Positions 6,540 through 16,769 of a stretch of 20,000 bases of DNA are shown piece by piece (position 1 is the stretch's first letter; the number at the start of each line of letters is the position of its first letter). The stretch is from positions 1 to 20,000 of the forward strand of contig CAUYUJ010007410.1 in NCBI GenBank assembly GCA_963575745.1, read 5' to 3'. This DNA is from Prorocentrum cordatum. Lineage: Eukaryota; Sar; Dinophyceae; Prorocentrales; Prorocentraceae. The position numbers and the translations under genes are program-made. The notes beneath the pieces were generated by a model, which ran no database searches, was not told the DNA's origin, and was given only the letters and a program-made list of their open reading frames with translations.

Positions 6540-7143
6540 CAGGGACCTTAAGAGGTGGTTGCAAGATTTTCATGCTCCAGACGGCCAAAGATGGCCTCCA
6601 AGACGGTTGCGGTGGCCTCAAGTTCACTCAAGATGGTCCAAGGTGACGTCCAAGACTGCCAAAGAAAATCCAGGACGCCTCCAAGTTCAGCCAGGAAGCC
6701 TCAAAGACGGTCGAAGACGGCCCCCGAGAAGCCTCCAAGACGGCCCACGAGGCGTCCAACAGGTTCTTCAGGACCCGAAAAGGCTAAAATCATTGACTCG
6801 CCTTTAACATTCGAAAGATCTTGGGACTTGCTCCTTCTGCCTTCCGACGGCCCAAGACGCCCCCCCCCCGGAGCGCTTAAGGGGCCCCCAAGATGGCCTT
6901 AGGACTTCCCAAGAGGTCTCCATGACGGCCCCACGAGGGCCCAAAGACGGCCCAAGAGGCTTCTAAGACGCCCAGGGAAGCCTCCAAGATGGCCCTGGAA
7001 CGCTCCGAGGAGGGCGCCAAAACGGCCCAGAGAGGCCCCCCAAACGGCTCCCGACGGCGTCAGGCGGGCCAGGAAGCCACCCGGACGGCCGAAGATGGCC
7101 ATAAGATGGCCCAAGACGGCAGGGTCTCCAGGATGGCCCGAAG
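6540..7143. repeat. Degenerate array with GACGGCCCAAGA-like core, copy 1
   Basis: The plus strand repeats variants of CAAGACGGCCCAAGANGGCC every 10-20 bases with no strict period, interrupted near 6790-6840 by an AT-richer stretch. The same composition returns at 10740-11100 and 14700-15195, always on the same strand. The open frames it yields (Lys/Pro/Arg/Gln on plus, Gly/Leu/Trp/Ser on minus) are repeat translations, not genes. Confidence 0.75.
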
Positions 7144-7150
7144 TGGCCAA

Positions 7151-7499
7151 AATCATGCTGAGTCTTCTTCTTCAGCGGCGAAGTCTGATACCTCACGGCC
7201 GCGACCAGGGGTTCGAGGCATGCAGCGGCAGGGCTCGTCGCCCACACGAATGGAAAAAAAAGGAAAGGGGCCCAGGAAGAAGCGCGCACCATGCGAGCAG
7301 GTCCAGGGCGACGGTGGGCGGGAAAGCATGAGCCCCAGCAGCGTCGGGATAGGACTGCTGCTGGGCGGCAATAAAGCAAAGCAGCCGGAGCAAACTCGCG
7401 CAACGCACATTCATGCTCAGTCCTCTTTTTCAGCGTTGAAGTCTGATACCTCATGGTCGCGACCAGGGGGTTCGAGGCATGCAACGGCAGGGCTCGTCG
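7151..7499. repeat. Partial tandem repeat of a ~258-bp unit
   Basis: 7151-7240 and 7409-7499 are near-identical over about 90 bases, sharing GAAGTCTGATACCTCA and GGTTCGAGGCATGCA. The distance of 258 bases defines a unit of which the second copy is incomplete. The stretch between (7329-7414) is the 86-bp element also found at 10613-10698. Confidence 0.8.
7329..7414. repeat. 86-bp dispersed repeat, copy 1
   Basis: It matches 10613-10698 at about 72 of 86 positions by eye, with no gaps. The shared ends are TGAGCCC and CAACGCACATTCAT. In both places it lies close to a GACGGCC array. Confidence 0.85.
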
Positions 7500-7514
7500 T
7501 CGACGTGTTCGCAA

Positions 7515-9590
7515 GGCCGAAGTTCCCAGCGCAGCGGTCCAGGCGATTTTACGGGGGCGGAAAAGGCGCCAATCTGGGAAGCACGGAATACATACTCTCT
7601 CATCACAGGTTCAACAACGGTTTGCAAAGCCACAGTGACATTCGAGAGGGATATTTAGCAGCCCGCGCAGTCATCGTCTTTCTTGCCTACGCCCAAGCCT
7701 GAAGGGGCGAGAACCGTGCTTCGCCCGACATTTCCAGCGGGCCCTGGCGCAGGGCCGCCAGGTTTCCAGAGTCGGTCACACAGCCAAAAACAATTAAGGT
7801 CGCTGTCCTCCATCTTGCTCCAAAGGAACACGGATGCACATCCTTCGCGCGACAATGAGGCAACGCGTAAGATGCCAAATCTCGGCATCGCCACATGCGC
7901 GAGGTTTGAGGGGTTCCCCGAAGCCAAAGGCACCCCGTACTTGCGACGCAGTCTCGCAATGTACACAGCCACCCACGTGCACTGATTTCCAACGTGCGCC
8001 GCCTCTCTGTCTCTGGCCCGCAACGACGGGAGCCCCAGGGATTGAGCGGCACCCCTGACCGGATAGCGGTTCCGAGCCAGCGAAAAAAGATGAGCAGGGA
8101 GGCGCCGACATCGCCGCTCTCGCCAGACCAAGTCTAAAGTACCGCTCAGTCGTTGAAACTGAAAGAGCCGCACGCATCTCGGCTCGGCCCTCTCCCCAGG
8201 TCAGGACAGACGGCATCGCGCCGCAACTTCCTCGCGCAGCCGCCTGCCCCGCCTGGGCCAGAACAAGCGCCCAGCAGATATGGGGTCTTTTGCCGCAACG
8301 CGCCACGACTCGCAGGCCCCCGCGAGAGCCCTCTCGGCGGACGAGAAGCGGCGCCAGCGCGGGGCGGCCCAATAATCTCACGTCCTGCGGCTGCCTCGCG
8401 GCCCTCCACAACGAGTGTTTGTCGCCTCCCGGAGATGTTCCCAACTCTCGTTCGTGCCCCCTGACTTCCCGCATCTCCATGCCGACGTCAGCGCGGCCCA
8501 CCTCCCCCACTGCGAATGGCTCAAGCCCAGGAGGGGCCCGGGGGAACCTCTGTCCTTCATCGCGCGGAGCGAGTCTATCACTGTCGCTTCTGGAAACAGC
8601 CATGCGACCCAGCTCTGAACAGCGTGTTCGGACGGAGCCAGCGTGGCGCTGCTGGTCAAACCCAGCACCTCCCCAAGAAAAAAAGCAAACACTCCACCAT
8701 GATCAACGCCGTCGCTCCTGACATCGGCCCTCCGAGGCGGCATGGCCCCGCAATCGCAGCAGCCCAGGCCGCGAACACCAAGGGCTTCCGAGAACAAGAT
8801 GGCGACAGCCTCTCCCTTCTCGCAGCGATCGGAGCAGGCGCAGCCCGCTCGGGCGGCCGTAGTCTGGGCGGAAACTTATCCGCCCAGCGCGCAACTTCTC
8901 CCCGCGCCGGGCCATGACCCCCTTCGGGAACTCGCCGACCACCCAGCCCGCAGGGCTCGTATCCAGCCTGGGCGGCGCTAGCAGCGCATCCAGCGAGCAA
9001 CGGGCCCAGTCGCAAGATGCGAGCGCGCGCTGGCGGTGGGTCTCGAGCGTGGCTGTGGCGCCCTCCACAACGTCGAGCGCCTTCCTGACTCGGGCCTTGC
9101 CCGGGGTCGCGAAACGCTGCCGGCAGCTGGCAGCGGCGGCGGGCTCCTCCACGACGCTGCCGTCCGCGCTCTGGCTCTCTGCCACGTCCGCGTCGGCCTC
9201 TCGGCCTCTGGCGCCCGCGGTGACAGCCGGAGCCACGCGGCGATCCGCGCCCGGGAATCTCTCCGCCGCTGCCACATGCGGAACCGTCGCCGACCTCGGG
9301 GCCGCAAGCTCAGCGGAAAACCCACGACTGCGATCCAGCCCCGCGCCTTCCGAGTCGGCGGCGCCTCCGCCGCCTCTCGCCGCTATGCCGCGGCGCTCAG
9401 CGCCCGCGCGCGACGCCTGCCTGGCTTGCGTGGCGCCGTGGACAGGGGCGTCGCAGACCTGCCCAGCGCCCGCTGCCGCCCGCCCCCACGCCGCGCTGGC
9501 GACCGCGACCGCCAAGGGGGCGCGGACAAGGCTGGGATCAACCTGGGGCGAAAGCGTTGTTGAGCCAAGATGGGATGCGATGGTCTTGCT
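7515..9590. other. GC-rich stretch with no recognisable gene
   Basis: Several long open frames exist on both strands, including minus 9785-8703, 8603-7794 and 8173-7655, but they overlap each other and GC-rich DNA yields such frames by chance. I find no catalytic motif or domain in them. The part just below 9606 could be decayed continuation of the RNase H relic, since it follows directly on the same strand. The base composition differs from the arrays on either side. Confidence 0.4.
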
Positions 9591-9605
9591 GCTGTTGCGC
9601 CCAAG

Positions 9606-10176
9606 ATCAAGTCTCCGCCTTCCTTCATCTCCAGAACTGACCTCGCTTGGAACCCATCGAACAACGAACCTGCTATCTCTAGCTAGGCGCGAGAATTCGA
9701 GCAGCCGACGGACCTGAATGAGAAGTCGAAGGGCCCCTGAACCTGAAGCGGCAAAAACAAAGCACGACTGAGAGGTTGTCACCATGCAATAGGACGCGGC
9801 ATTCTTCTACTGGCTGACTGCGCGCCGCACGTGACGCAGCCTTCACGAGCGCCCGTGCCTCAAGTCTAAGGGTATCGTCCTCAAACGCCCATCGGTCCGC
9901 CATCACCGTGGTCCAATGGGAGTCACGCAAAAACTGGCTGGACACCTCGGGGAAGTCTGGGTCTGCATCCCGACGCTCGCTGCCCAGCACTTGCCGCAGC
10001 TGGGCGTCGAGTTGGCGCGGCGCCCCGCCAGCGCCCCTGACCACCTGGCCCGTCTCGCTGTCCAGCGAGAACCCAGCGCGCTCGAAGGCATGCTGGCGCT
10101 CGTGCGTCCAATCCGGGCCCTCACCGTGCTGCACCTGCTCGCGTAGACCAGGCGCGGCATCGACCCGCGTCACCAC
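9606..10176 (-). pseudogene. RNase H relic of a second retroelement, frameshifted
   Basis: The frame from 10176 contains FLRDSHWTTVMADRW, RLEARALVKAA (catalytic Glu position) and LLHGDNLSVVLCF (catalytic Asp). The match then jumps by one frame at about 9745-9760 and resumes as ALRLLIQVRRLLEFSRLA and RFVVRWVPSEVSSGDEG, which ends with the last catalytic Asp. This order and spacing is that of retroelement RNase H. The reverse transcriptase that should precede it is absent: upstream there is a GC-rich stretch, then the 86-bp repeat and an array. It differs in sequence from the RNase H of the element at the left end, so it represents another family. One frameshift plus truncation makes it non-functional. 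Confidence 0.72.
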
Positions 10177-10179
10177 GCC

Positions 10180-10610
10180 ACGTGGATGCGCGCCTCGCCG
10201 ATGGGCTCGAGCGCGAGCTTGGCCGAGCTCCGCCGCGAGGCTAGCTCACAGCCGGCGCCACAGGCCACCGCCGCCGCTGCCGCTGCACTGGCGCCGACCA
10301 ACGCCACGGGCAGCTCGACAGCGGCCGCGAGCCCCTCCCTGGCCACCCGCAGCGGCTGCGGGCTGGCCTCCTCTGGCGCCAGCGGCGCCGGGCAATGGAA
10401 ATCGGGCGCTGGGCTGGCCGCGGTGGTCCCCGTCACCGTCGCCGACGCCGAGCTGTCCTCCAGCTCGTGTCCAGGGTCGTCCCGCGGCCAGTCAGCGCCT
10501 TCAGGAGCCAGCGCGGGCCCGATCACGACGTAGGCATTGAAACCTACCCAGAAGGTCACCAGGGCCCCGAGAGCGCTGGCAGGGCACTGCGACTGCATAC
10601 CCGCTGACAG
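10180..10610. other. GC-rich stretch without recognisable gene
   Basis: A minus-strand open frame (10694-10170) begins inside the 86-bp repeat and is Ala-rich with no motif. It may include decayed sequence upstream of the RNase H relic. Confidence 0.35.
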
Positions 10611-10612
10611 CT

Positions 10613-10698
10613 TGAGCCCAAGCAGCGTCGGGATAGGGCTGCTTTTGTGCGGCAACCAAACAAAGCAACCATAACAAATTCGTGCAACGCACATTCAT
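10613..10698. repeat. 86-bp dispersed repeat, copy 2
   Basis: This is the same-orientation copy of 7329-7414, ending in CAACGCACATTCAT. A degenerate GACGGCC array starts about 45 bases downstream. Confidence 0.85.
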
Positions 10699-10739
10699 TA
10701 ATTGTCAAACGGTGTTTGAAGGATTTTAGGATTTTGTTT

Positions 10740-11098
10740 CGTTTCGGCTTACGGACGGCCCGAGACGGCCCAAGATCGCCCCAAAAAGCCTCCAGGATGG
10801 TTCCAAAACGGCCCACGAAGCCCCCCAAACGGGTCCTGCAGGGCCCAAGACGGCCCAAGGGGCCTCCACTACACCCAAGAGAGCCACCAAGACGGCCCCG
10901 GAGCACCCCAACAGGGCCCCAAGTCCGCCCAGAGAGGCCCCCAAGACGGCTTCCGACGGGCCAGGAGCCCACCAAGACGGCCAAAGGGGCCCCCAAGAAG
11001 CCCCCGAAAAGCTCCCGAAGGCCCCCAAGAGGCCTCCATGAGGGCCCTCAAGATGCCTCCAAGAGGCCCCGAGGAAATCCCCGGAGTCTCCCAAGATG
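10740..11098. repeat. Degenerate array with GACGGCCCAAGA-like core, copy 2
   Basis: It has the same irregular motif and strand as the array at 6540-7143, dominated by CCCAAGACGGCC and CCCCCAAGA variants. It runs directly into a CCT microsatellite. Confidence 0.75.
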
Positions 11099-11099
11099 C

Positions 11100-11203
11100 C
11101 CCCTCCTCCTCCTCCTCCTCCTCCTCCTCCTCCTCCACCACCTCCTCCTCCTCCTCCTCCTCCTCCTCCTCCTCCACCTCCACCTCCTCCTCCGCCTCCT
11201 CCT
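11100..11203. repeat. (CCT)n microsatellite
   Basis: About 100 bases of CCT/TCC triplets with a few CAC interruptions. It is the source of a poly-Pro frame on plus and poly-Gly or poly-Glu frames on minus. Confidence 0.95.
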
Positions 11204-11209
11204 GATCTT

Positions 11210-11875
11210 CCCCGCCATCCTCCCCCAAGTATTCCCCGAAGGGTTTCCACAACGGCTGGGGGAGCACATGGTCCGATGGGTTGGCAGAGCTCTTGCCACA
11301 ACGCTCGGCCACATGGGCGATTCTAGAAGGCAGGGGGCGGCGGTGATTCGCCGTAGGCGTCTTCGATCGCGCTTTCTCGTGGGACTTCCTCGCATTGGTT
11401 GAAACGCCGCGTCCTCGGCACTCAGGACTCAGGAATCACGCTCTCGCTCTGAATTCCCTCACGACTTACTTGGGAATCGCGCTATTGCTCGAATCTTCCT
11501 CAAGATGTATGCAAAACTGACGCTTACCCTTCCGCTCAACCCAGCCGTCAGGGCCAGCCTGCTCGACTCGCCAATTAGGGTCCGCCCGCCCAACCCGCCC
11601 GTCTGGTTATGCCGCTTGTTGTCCTGTTCCTAACGCCCTCTCCTGCTTATCATTCTCGTGCTCAATCCTTCTCCCTCCCCCGTGTCCCTACTCTCTTCCC
11701 TTCTTTCCCTTATGTTGCGAACTGCGCCAACTACACGTGGCATGCAAGGAAGATATGTTCCCAAAGGATGTACGATCGAAGACGAAGACTGCGGGTATCG
11801 ATGGTTTGGGATATACGTGTTGAGTGGCACGCGAGCACATAAGAGCTTACAACCTCACAATGATCGTTATTGTCG
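11210..11875. other. No gene recognised
   Basis: This is mixed-composition DNA without long uninterrupted frames beyond about 150 codons and without a motif I recognise. A pyrimidine-rich patch lies at about 11630-11715. Confidence 0.4.
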
Positions 11876-11878
11876 TCC

Positions 11879-11970
11879 TCGCCAACGACCCACCCCGCGA
11901 CCCCCCCGCGACCCACCCCGCGAACGACCCCGCGACCCACCCGAGATCTACCCGAGACCCACCCAGATTG
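11879..11970. repeat. Short tandem repeat of a CGACCCACCC-type unit
   Basis: CGACCCACCCCG and close variants (CGCGACCC, CGAACGACC, CGAGACCC) follow one another over about 90 bases. Confidence 0.7.
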
Positions 11971-12292
11971 CTTTGACAGAAATTCGCCGCCTGCGGCAGG
12001 CTCGTTGTACAATGGGCCAGAAATCCATGCCCTCACAGCCTCGCAAACTGCCGACGACCCCGCCGCCCCCTCACTCTGATCCGCAACTGCGGGGGCGATG
12101 CGATTCCCCTAACAACGCTTGCACTAAAGGATAAGCTACTCCAGATTTCGTAATAAAAGGGAGGGGGTCTCAACCCTCCCAGACGAGAAGTTTTAGACCC
12201 TCCCAGACCATCCATGAAAGGGCGGCCCTTTGCCCAGACCCCCCCGAACCTTCCAAGACAGCTCAAATCAGACCCCACCCATGTGACTTGGT
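11971..12292. other. No gene recognised
   Basis: This is non-repetitive sequence with a purine/pyrimidine patch at 12155-12215 where CCCTCCCAGAC occurs twice. Nothing else is evident. Confidence 0.35.
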
Positions 12293-12515
12293 AGTCCCCA
12301 AACGTGGTGGTGACAACACCTGGCGGTGAGTCTCGGGCGATTTGGTGTCACCACCCGGTTTGGGGACTCGTGCGGTTTTCCGAGGATGTCCCGACACGTT
12401 GGTGGGTCCAGGAGTCACAAAACCCGGTGGTGACCCCGCGTCCCCAAACCCAGCGGTGACCTTTTTGGGGATTCCAGGTCGCCACCTGGTATCTCACCAC
12501 CCGGTTTGGGGGGTC
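12293..12515. repeat. Cluster of inverted and direct copies of a CCCCAAACCCGGTGGTGAC motif
   Basis: Five copies occur. Plus orientation: 12296-12314, 12416-12434 and 12442-12461. Minus orientation: 12348-12365 and 12494-12512. The first two form a 23-base near-perfect inverted repeat (12293-12315 with 12346-12368) around a 30-base loop. A smaller palindrome, CCAGGT with ACCTGG, lies at 12474-12489. The arrangement can fold into alternative hairpins. Confidence 0.85.
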
Positions 12516-12925
12516 CCAAGTGACCCCCCCGACTTTATTATGGAATCCGGAATGGTGTGCTACCTACGGCATTTGGACGGCTCCGCCGAGGCTTCGCCCG
12601 GTGCCGGGCTGGCGGCTGGTCGCGGTCGCCTCGCGGGCACCCCGTGCGTTGGCTGGGTAGTCGAAGCCAATCTGGCGCCAATCTGGCAGGCCCAATCTGG
12701 CAAACGGGGGCAATCTGGCGAGGGAGCCAACGCGAATCCAGCCTGGCGAATAACCCAAATCATCCAGTGTGGCCAGGCCAGATTGGCCCTTGGGGCCCAA
12801 TCCAATCTGACGTCCATTTCCTGTGTTTGTTCCGGTTTCGTGCGTGGCTCTTTCGCCAAATGATCCAGGATGCTCCTCGAGGGTCCTCGCCGAAGGAAAA
12901 ATGCACACGTCCGAGCGATGCCAAG
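12516..12925. other. GC-rich stretch with short CAATCTGGC repeats, no gene
   Basis: CAATCTGGC occurs four times between 12668 and 12720, and an inverted form GCCAGATTGG follows near 12776. The start (12570-12660) resembles GC-rich blocks at 12926, 13211 and 19.5 kb. No coding motif was found. Confidence 0.55.
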
Positions 12926-13103
12926 GCGTTGGTCGCGGGCGCCTGGCGGGCCCCCCCGAGCGTCTGGCGGGTCCGCCAGGGTCTCGCCCGTCGTGGGCGC
13001 CCCCCGTGCGCCAGGTGCGGCCGCTGGGGCTCCGCCAGGCGCACGCCCGTGGCCGCCTCGTGGGCATCCCGTGGGCGGCCGCATATCGCACGCCATATGG
13101 CGC
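12926..13103. repeat. GC-rich duplicated block, copy A
   Basis: It begins GCGTTGGTCG and ends near CGCACGCCATATGGCGCAC, and matches 13211-13401 with small gaps. The shared core GTGCGCCAGGTGCGGCCGCT through GGGCATCCCGTGGGCGGCCG is nearly identical. Confidence 0.85.
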
Positions 13104-13210
13104 ACACGTAGCTACATCACGCAGCCTATACCACGTAGCTTACACCCAACAGGTTTCACGGCGGAACTTTTGCACCCAATAGGTTTCACAGCGGAACTTT
13201 TGCACCCCGT
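13104..13210. repeat. 73-bp repeat copy A with internal 30-bp tandem unit
   Basis: 13104-13176 matches 13581-13653 almost base for base, with ACATCAC, CCTATACCACGTAGCTTACA and AGGTTTCAC in common. Inside it a 30-bp unit starting AGGTTTCAC occurs at 13151-13180 and 13181-13210. Confidence 0.88.
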
Positions 13211-13403
13211 GCGTTGGTCGTGGGCGCCTCGCGGGCCCCCCCGTGCGTCGGGTGGGTCCGCCAGGGTGTCGCCCGGCGCGCGCCCGTCGTGGGCGCCGCC
13301 CCCCGTGCGCCAGGTGCGGCCGCTGGGGCTCCGCCAGGCGCACGCCCGTGGCCGCCTCGTGGGCATCCCGTGGGCGGCCGCACATCGCACGCCATGTGGC
13401 GTA
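13211..13403. repeat. GC-rich duplicated block, copy B
   Basis: It is the second copy of 12926-13103 in the same orientation, about 285-299 bases downstream. It carries a small insertion in the GGGCGCCGCCCCCC region and CGCACGCCATGTGGCG at the end. Confidence 0.85.
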
Positions 13404-13580
13404 CAGTGAGGGTCTTGACCTAAGGAACCCTAAACAAGGAACGAGGCAGCGATTTTCCACAAGTTAAGCTTCGATCTCCCATCGAAAACCTAAGGAAAGC
13501 CTGAGGCAAGCTGCGAAGCACTTAAGGAACGCGGAGCCCCTCCCCAACGAAAAGGGTTGCTTCTTCAGGGCCCCGACTGT

Positions 13581-13653
13581 ACACGTGGCTACATCACGTA
13601 GCCTATACCACGTAGCTTACACCCCATAGGTTTCACAGCGGAGCTTCTGCACC
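13581..13653. repeat. 73-bp repeat copy B
   Basis: Same-orientation copy of 13104-13176 with about six differences. Only one 30-bp unit is present here. Confidence 0.85.
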
Positions 13654-14294
13654 GCACGGCTCAACCCGCACGGCGTACGACGCGTAGCTCTTGCCTCTTA
13701 CCCGCCAGAGAGCTTGCACCACGTGCCATAGCTGTCCGTCAACATTTGCACGACATTGGTTGCACAACATTGGCGGCACAACATACCTTGCACATCCACA
13801 GTGCATCAACTAGCTGCGTGGGAGCAACACCGGCTCGGAAATATGCCTGTGTGTGAGTAGATCGATCAACCAGCGGGAGAGAGACAGAGAGAGGGAGATG
13901 GAAATTGGGCGAGAAAGACAGGGAGACAAAGAGACAGCCAAACAGAGACAGATCCTGAGGGGGATCGTCCACTTTGAGGCGTGGGGGCTCTGCGGGTGGG
14001 CACTGGACAGCGGCAGCACGATCACCGACACCCTTTTCTCTCGCAGCTCCGGCCATGGCCGCGCTAGACATACTGCTGGGCGCCATCAGCAACCGCCTGG
14101 TGACGAGGCAAGGCAAAGCACGGGCCGCCTCCCGACACTGCGAATCCGCCACCGTGCCCCCCTGGGCACGCTGACGCGTGGAAGAAGTCCAAGGTCTGTC
14201 TGGTGCGGTTGTCGGAGCTCTGACAGGGGGCCGTTCCTCCCTCTGCCCACGGACTCCTGGGCGGATCCTCCCCCCCACTCGGCGAGGTCACTTC
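13654..14294. other. No gene recognised; contains a GA-rich patch
   Basis: Short TTGCAC-ACATTGG repeats lie at 13745-13795 and a GA-rich, low-complexity stretch at 13875-13960. The rest is GC-rich without a motif I can identify. The minus-strand frame across it (14278-13739) is low in complexity and unconvincing. Confidence 0.4.
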
Positions 14295-14627
14295 CACCGC
14301 GCCCGCTCGAAGATGGTGCGGTTCCTGCATGGCAGCTAGTGCCCAATCCCCCGTTCCACGCGTGCCCGGTCGAGGATGGTGCACGTCCCGCATGGCAGCT
14401 ACCACTCGTGCCCGCCCGAAGATGGTGCACTTCCCGCACGGCAGCTGATGCCTGAACCCCCATTCCATGCGCGCCCGCTCAAGGATTGTGCACTTCCCGC
14501 ACGGTAGCTAATGCCAGAACCCTTCTTTCATGCGCGCCCGCTCAAAGATAGTGTATTTCCCGCATGGCTGCTAAATCCGAGGCCCCTCATCCCACGCGTT
14601 CCCGCTCAAGGATCCTGCACTTCCCGC
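14295..14627. repeat. 63-bp tandem repeat, six units
   Basis: Units begin with GCCCGCTCGA-like sequence at 14301, 14364, 14410, 14473, 14536 and 14600. The spacings are 63, 46, 63, 63 and 64; the 46 is one unit with a 17-base deletion. Each unit contains a GATGGTGCACTTCCCGCA-like core followed by TGGCAGCTAATGCC in most copies. The last copy decays into the next region. Confidence 0.9.
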
Positions 14628-14699
14628 TTTCCAGACGCTGCTCCCGAGCGCTCCAGGGCCTCCCAATCAACGATCCCTCGTTGAAAACAATGGATCTGC

Positions 14700-15194
14700 G
14701 TCCCGAGCTTCCAAGACGGCCCGTGCAGGTAACCCAGGACACCGAGATGCGCCAAAAGGCCTCGAAGACGGCCCAAGATGGGCCCAAGGCGGCCGAACAC
14801 TGGCTCAAGACGGCCCAAGATACCTCCAAGAGGGCCCCAAATGGCCACAAGAGGACCTCCAGAGGGTCCGAAGAAGCCACAATCATGCATTCTCGCCTTT
14901 TCCGGCTGCCGTCAGCTCGAGACGGCCCAAGAGGACTTTACGATGGCCAAAAAAACATCCCGAACGGCCCCACGATGGCCCAAAAGGACCTCCCGTGGGA
15001 CCCAAGACGGCCTTAGAAGACCTGCCTTTCGACGGCCCATGACGGCGCCAAGACGGCCCCCAGGCACCCATCGTACTGCCAAGACAGCCCCAAGATTGCC
15101 CAAGAGAGCCCCAAGCAGGCGTAAGAGGGCACCAAAGCAGCCCAAGAGCGCCCCAGCCCCACAGGAGGCCAAGACGGCCCCAAGGCGGCCCAAA

Positions 15195-15195
<1 letters not shown>
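14700..15195. repeat. Degenerate array with GACGGCCCAAGA-like core, copy 3
   Basis: It has the same strand and motif as the arrays at 6540 and 10740. Like the second, it runs directly into a trinucleotide microsatellite. Confidence 0.75.
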
Positions 15196-15420
<225 letters not shown>

Positions 15421-15582
15421 TCCATCATCCATCCCTCCTCATCCTCCTCCATTCCTCTTCCTTACAAATACCTCATCCCTGTCGCACGCCGAGGCCAGTC
15501 GAAAGGGCGGGCTGGACGTTTCGCATGGGACTTCTCACCATTTATGATCCTGAAGCTGGGAACTTGCAACAGGTTCCAGGTT

Positions 15583-15912
15583 CACGGATGAAGGACGGGT
15601 CAATTTCAAAATGAAGCTCTTGCCTTAGCGCCGTGCAAATTTGTCTTCAAAAATTTGCAAGGGTTTCACGGATGGAGGGCGGTCCGTTTCAAAATGTGGC
15701 AATCGCCTTGGCGCCGCACGCATTCGCCTTAAATATTTGCAAGCAATGCACGGATGGAGGGCAGTCCGTTCTCAAAATGTGGCAATCGCCTTTGCGCCGC
15801 GCACTTCGGTTTCAACATTTGCAAGTGTTTCACGGATGGAGGGCGGTCCGTTTCCAAAATGCGGATCTCGCCTCAGCCCCGCGCATACTCGTCTTGCGAG
15901 TTTGCCGCAACG
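15583..15912. repeat. 82-84-bp tandem repeat, four units
   Basis: Each unit begins CACGGATGGAGGGCGGTCCG (or a close variant), followed by TTTCAAAATG, a GCCG-rich middle and TTTGCAAG. Units start at 15583, 15667, 15749 and 15831. A plus-strand open frame (15633-16073) spans three of them, but the unit length is not a multiple of three throughout, so the array need not be coding. Confidence 0.9.
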
Positions 15913-15933
15913 TCAAGGATTACCATGATGAGC

Positions 15934-16090
15934 GTCCCAGACATGGTGTTTCGGCACGATGTCGGAATGTCAGGGCGCAAAAAGTCATGTTGAATCGCGG
16001 TGTTGAAGTCCCAGGAATGGTGTTCTGGTATGATTCAGGCTCGTCAAGACGCAACGTTGATTTGCAGCGTTGAAGTCCCAGGAATGGCGC
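15934..16090. repeat. About 70-bp tandem repeat, two full units and a partial third
   Basis: GTCCCAG(G/A)(A/C)ATGG starts at 15934, 16008 and 16075. TTCTGGTATGATTCAGGC-like and TCAGGGCGCAA-like segments recur between them. It lies directly after the 82-bp array. Confidence 0.75.
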
Positions 16091-16244
16091 TCCGGCAAAG
16101 TTCTGCATTTTCAACAGATTGTCTTCCAACGTGGCATTTCCCTCACTAAAATGACTCCTTGTCGGGCCTGTGAAGAGGTAACTTGGAGGGGGGGTTATAA
16201 CAATATCGTTGAGATGTCGTTGATGAGTCTTGGGTTTACACTGG

Positions 16245-16700
16245 TCCTCCTCCTCATCCTCCTGATCATCATCATCACCAACGTCATGGCCATCACAGTC
16301 GTTTTCGTCGTCGTCATCAACAGCAGCATCACCAACCACATCAACATCATCCTCATCATCAGCAGCATCAACATCGTCATCATCATCATCCTCATCATCA
16401 GCATCAACATCAACATCAACATCAGCATCATCATCAGTATCATCATCAGCATCATTGGCGTCGTCCTCCTCCTTCTCCCCATCATCATCAACAGCGTCAA
16501 CGTCATCATCATGAACACCAGCAGCATCAGCATGAGCATGAGCATGAGCATCCGCATCATGCCAGCAGCATCATCATCCTCGACATCATCATCATGAGCA
16601 TCATGAGCATCAACAACACCATCACAATCTTCACCATCACCATCATCATAACCATCACCATCACCATCACCATCACCATCATCATCATCAGCAGCAGAAG

Positions 16701-16749
<49 letters not shown>

Positions 16750-16765
16750 GCCATAATCCCCATCA
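16245..16765. repeat. CAT/ATC-rich imperfect microsatellite tract
   Basis: CATCATC, CATCAA, CAGCAT and GAGCAT triplets run for about 500 bases, with the purest stretch at 16705-16748. The long Ile- and Met-rich frames here are artefacts of the repeat. Confidence 0.93.
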
Positions 16766-16769
16766 TCCT

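Noticed and set aside
7205-7225. GGTTCGAGGCA as a tRNA T-arm or pol III B box
   Set aside because: It recurs at 7469, but no acceptor stem, anticodon arm or A box could be found at the right distance.
8703-9785. 360-residue minus-strand protein as a whole gene
   Set aside because: Only its first 60 residues match RNase H, out of frame with the rest of that domain; the remainder has no motif and is probably decayed.
10611-10631. Spliced-leader-like 21-mer in the 86-bp repeat
   Set aside because: It has 15 of 21 matches here but only 13 of 21 in the sister copy at 7327, so the likeness is probably chance.
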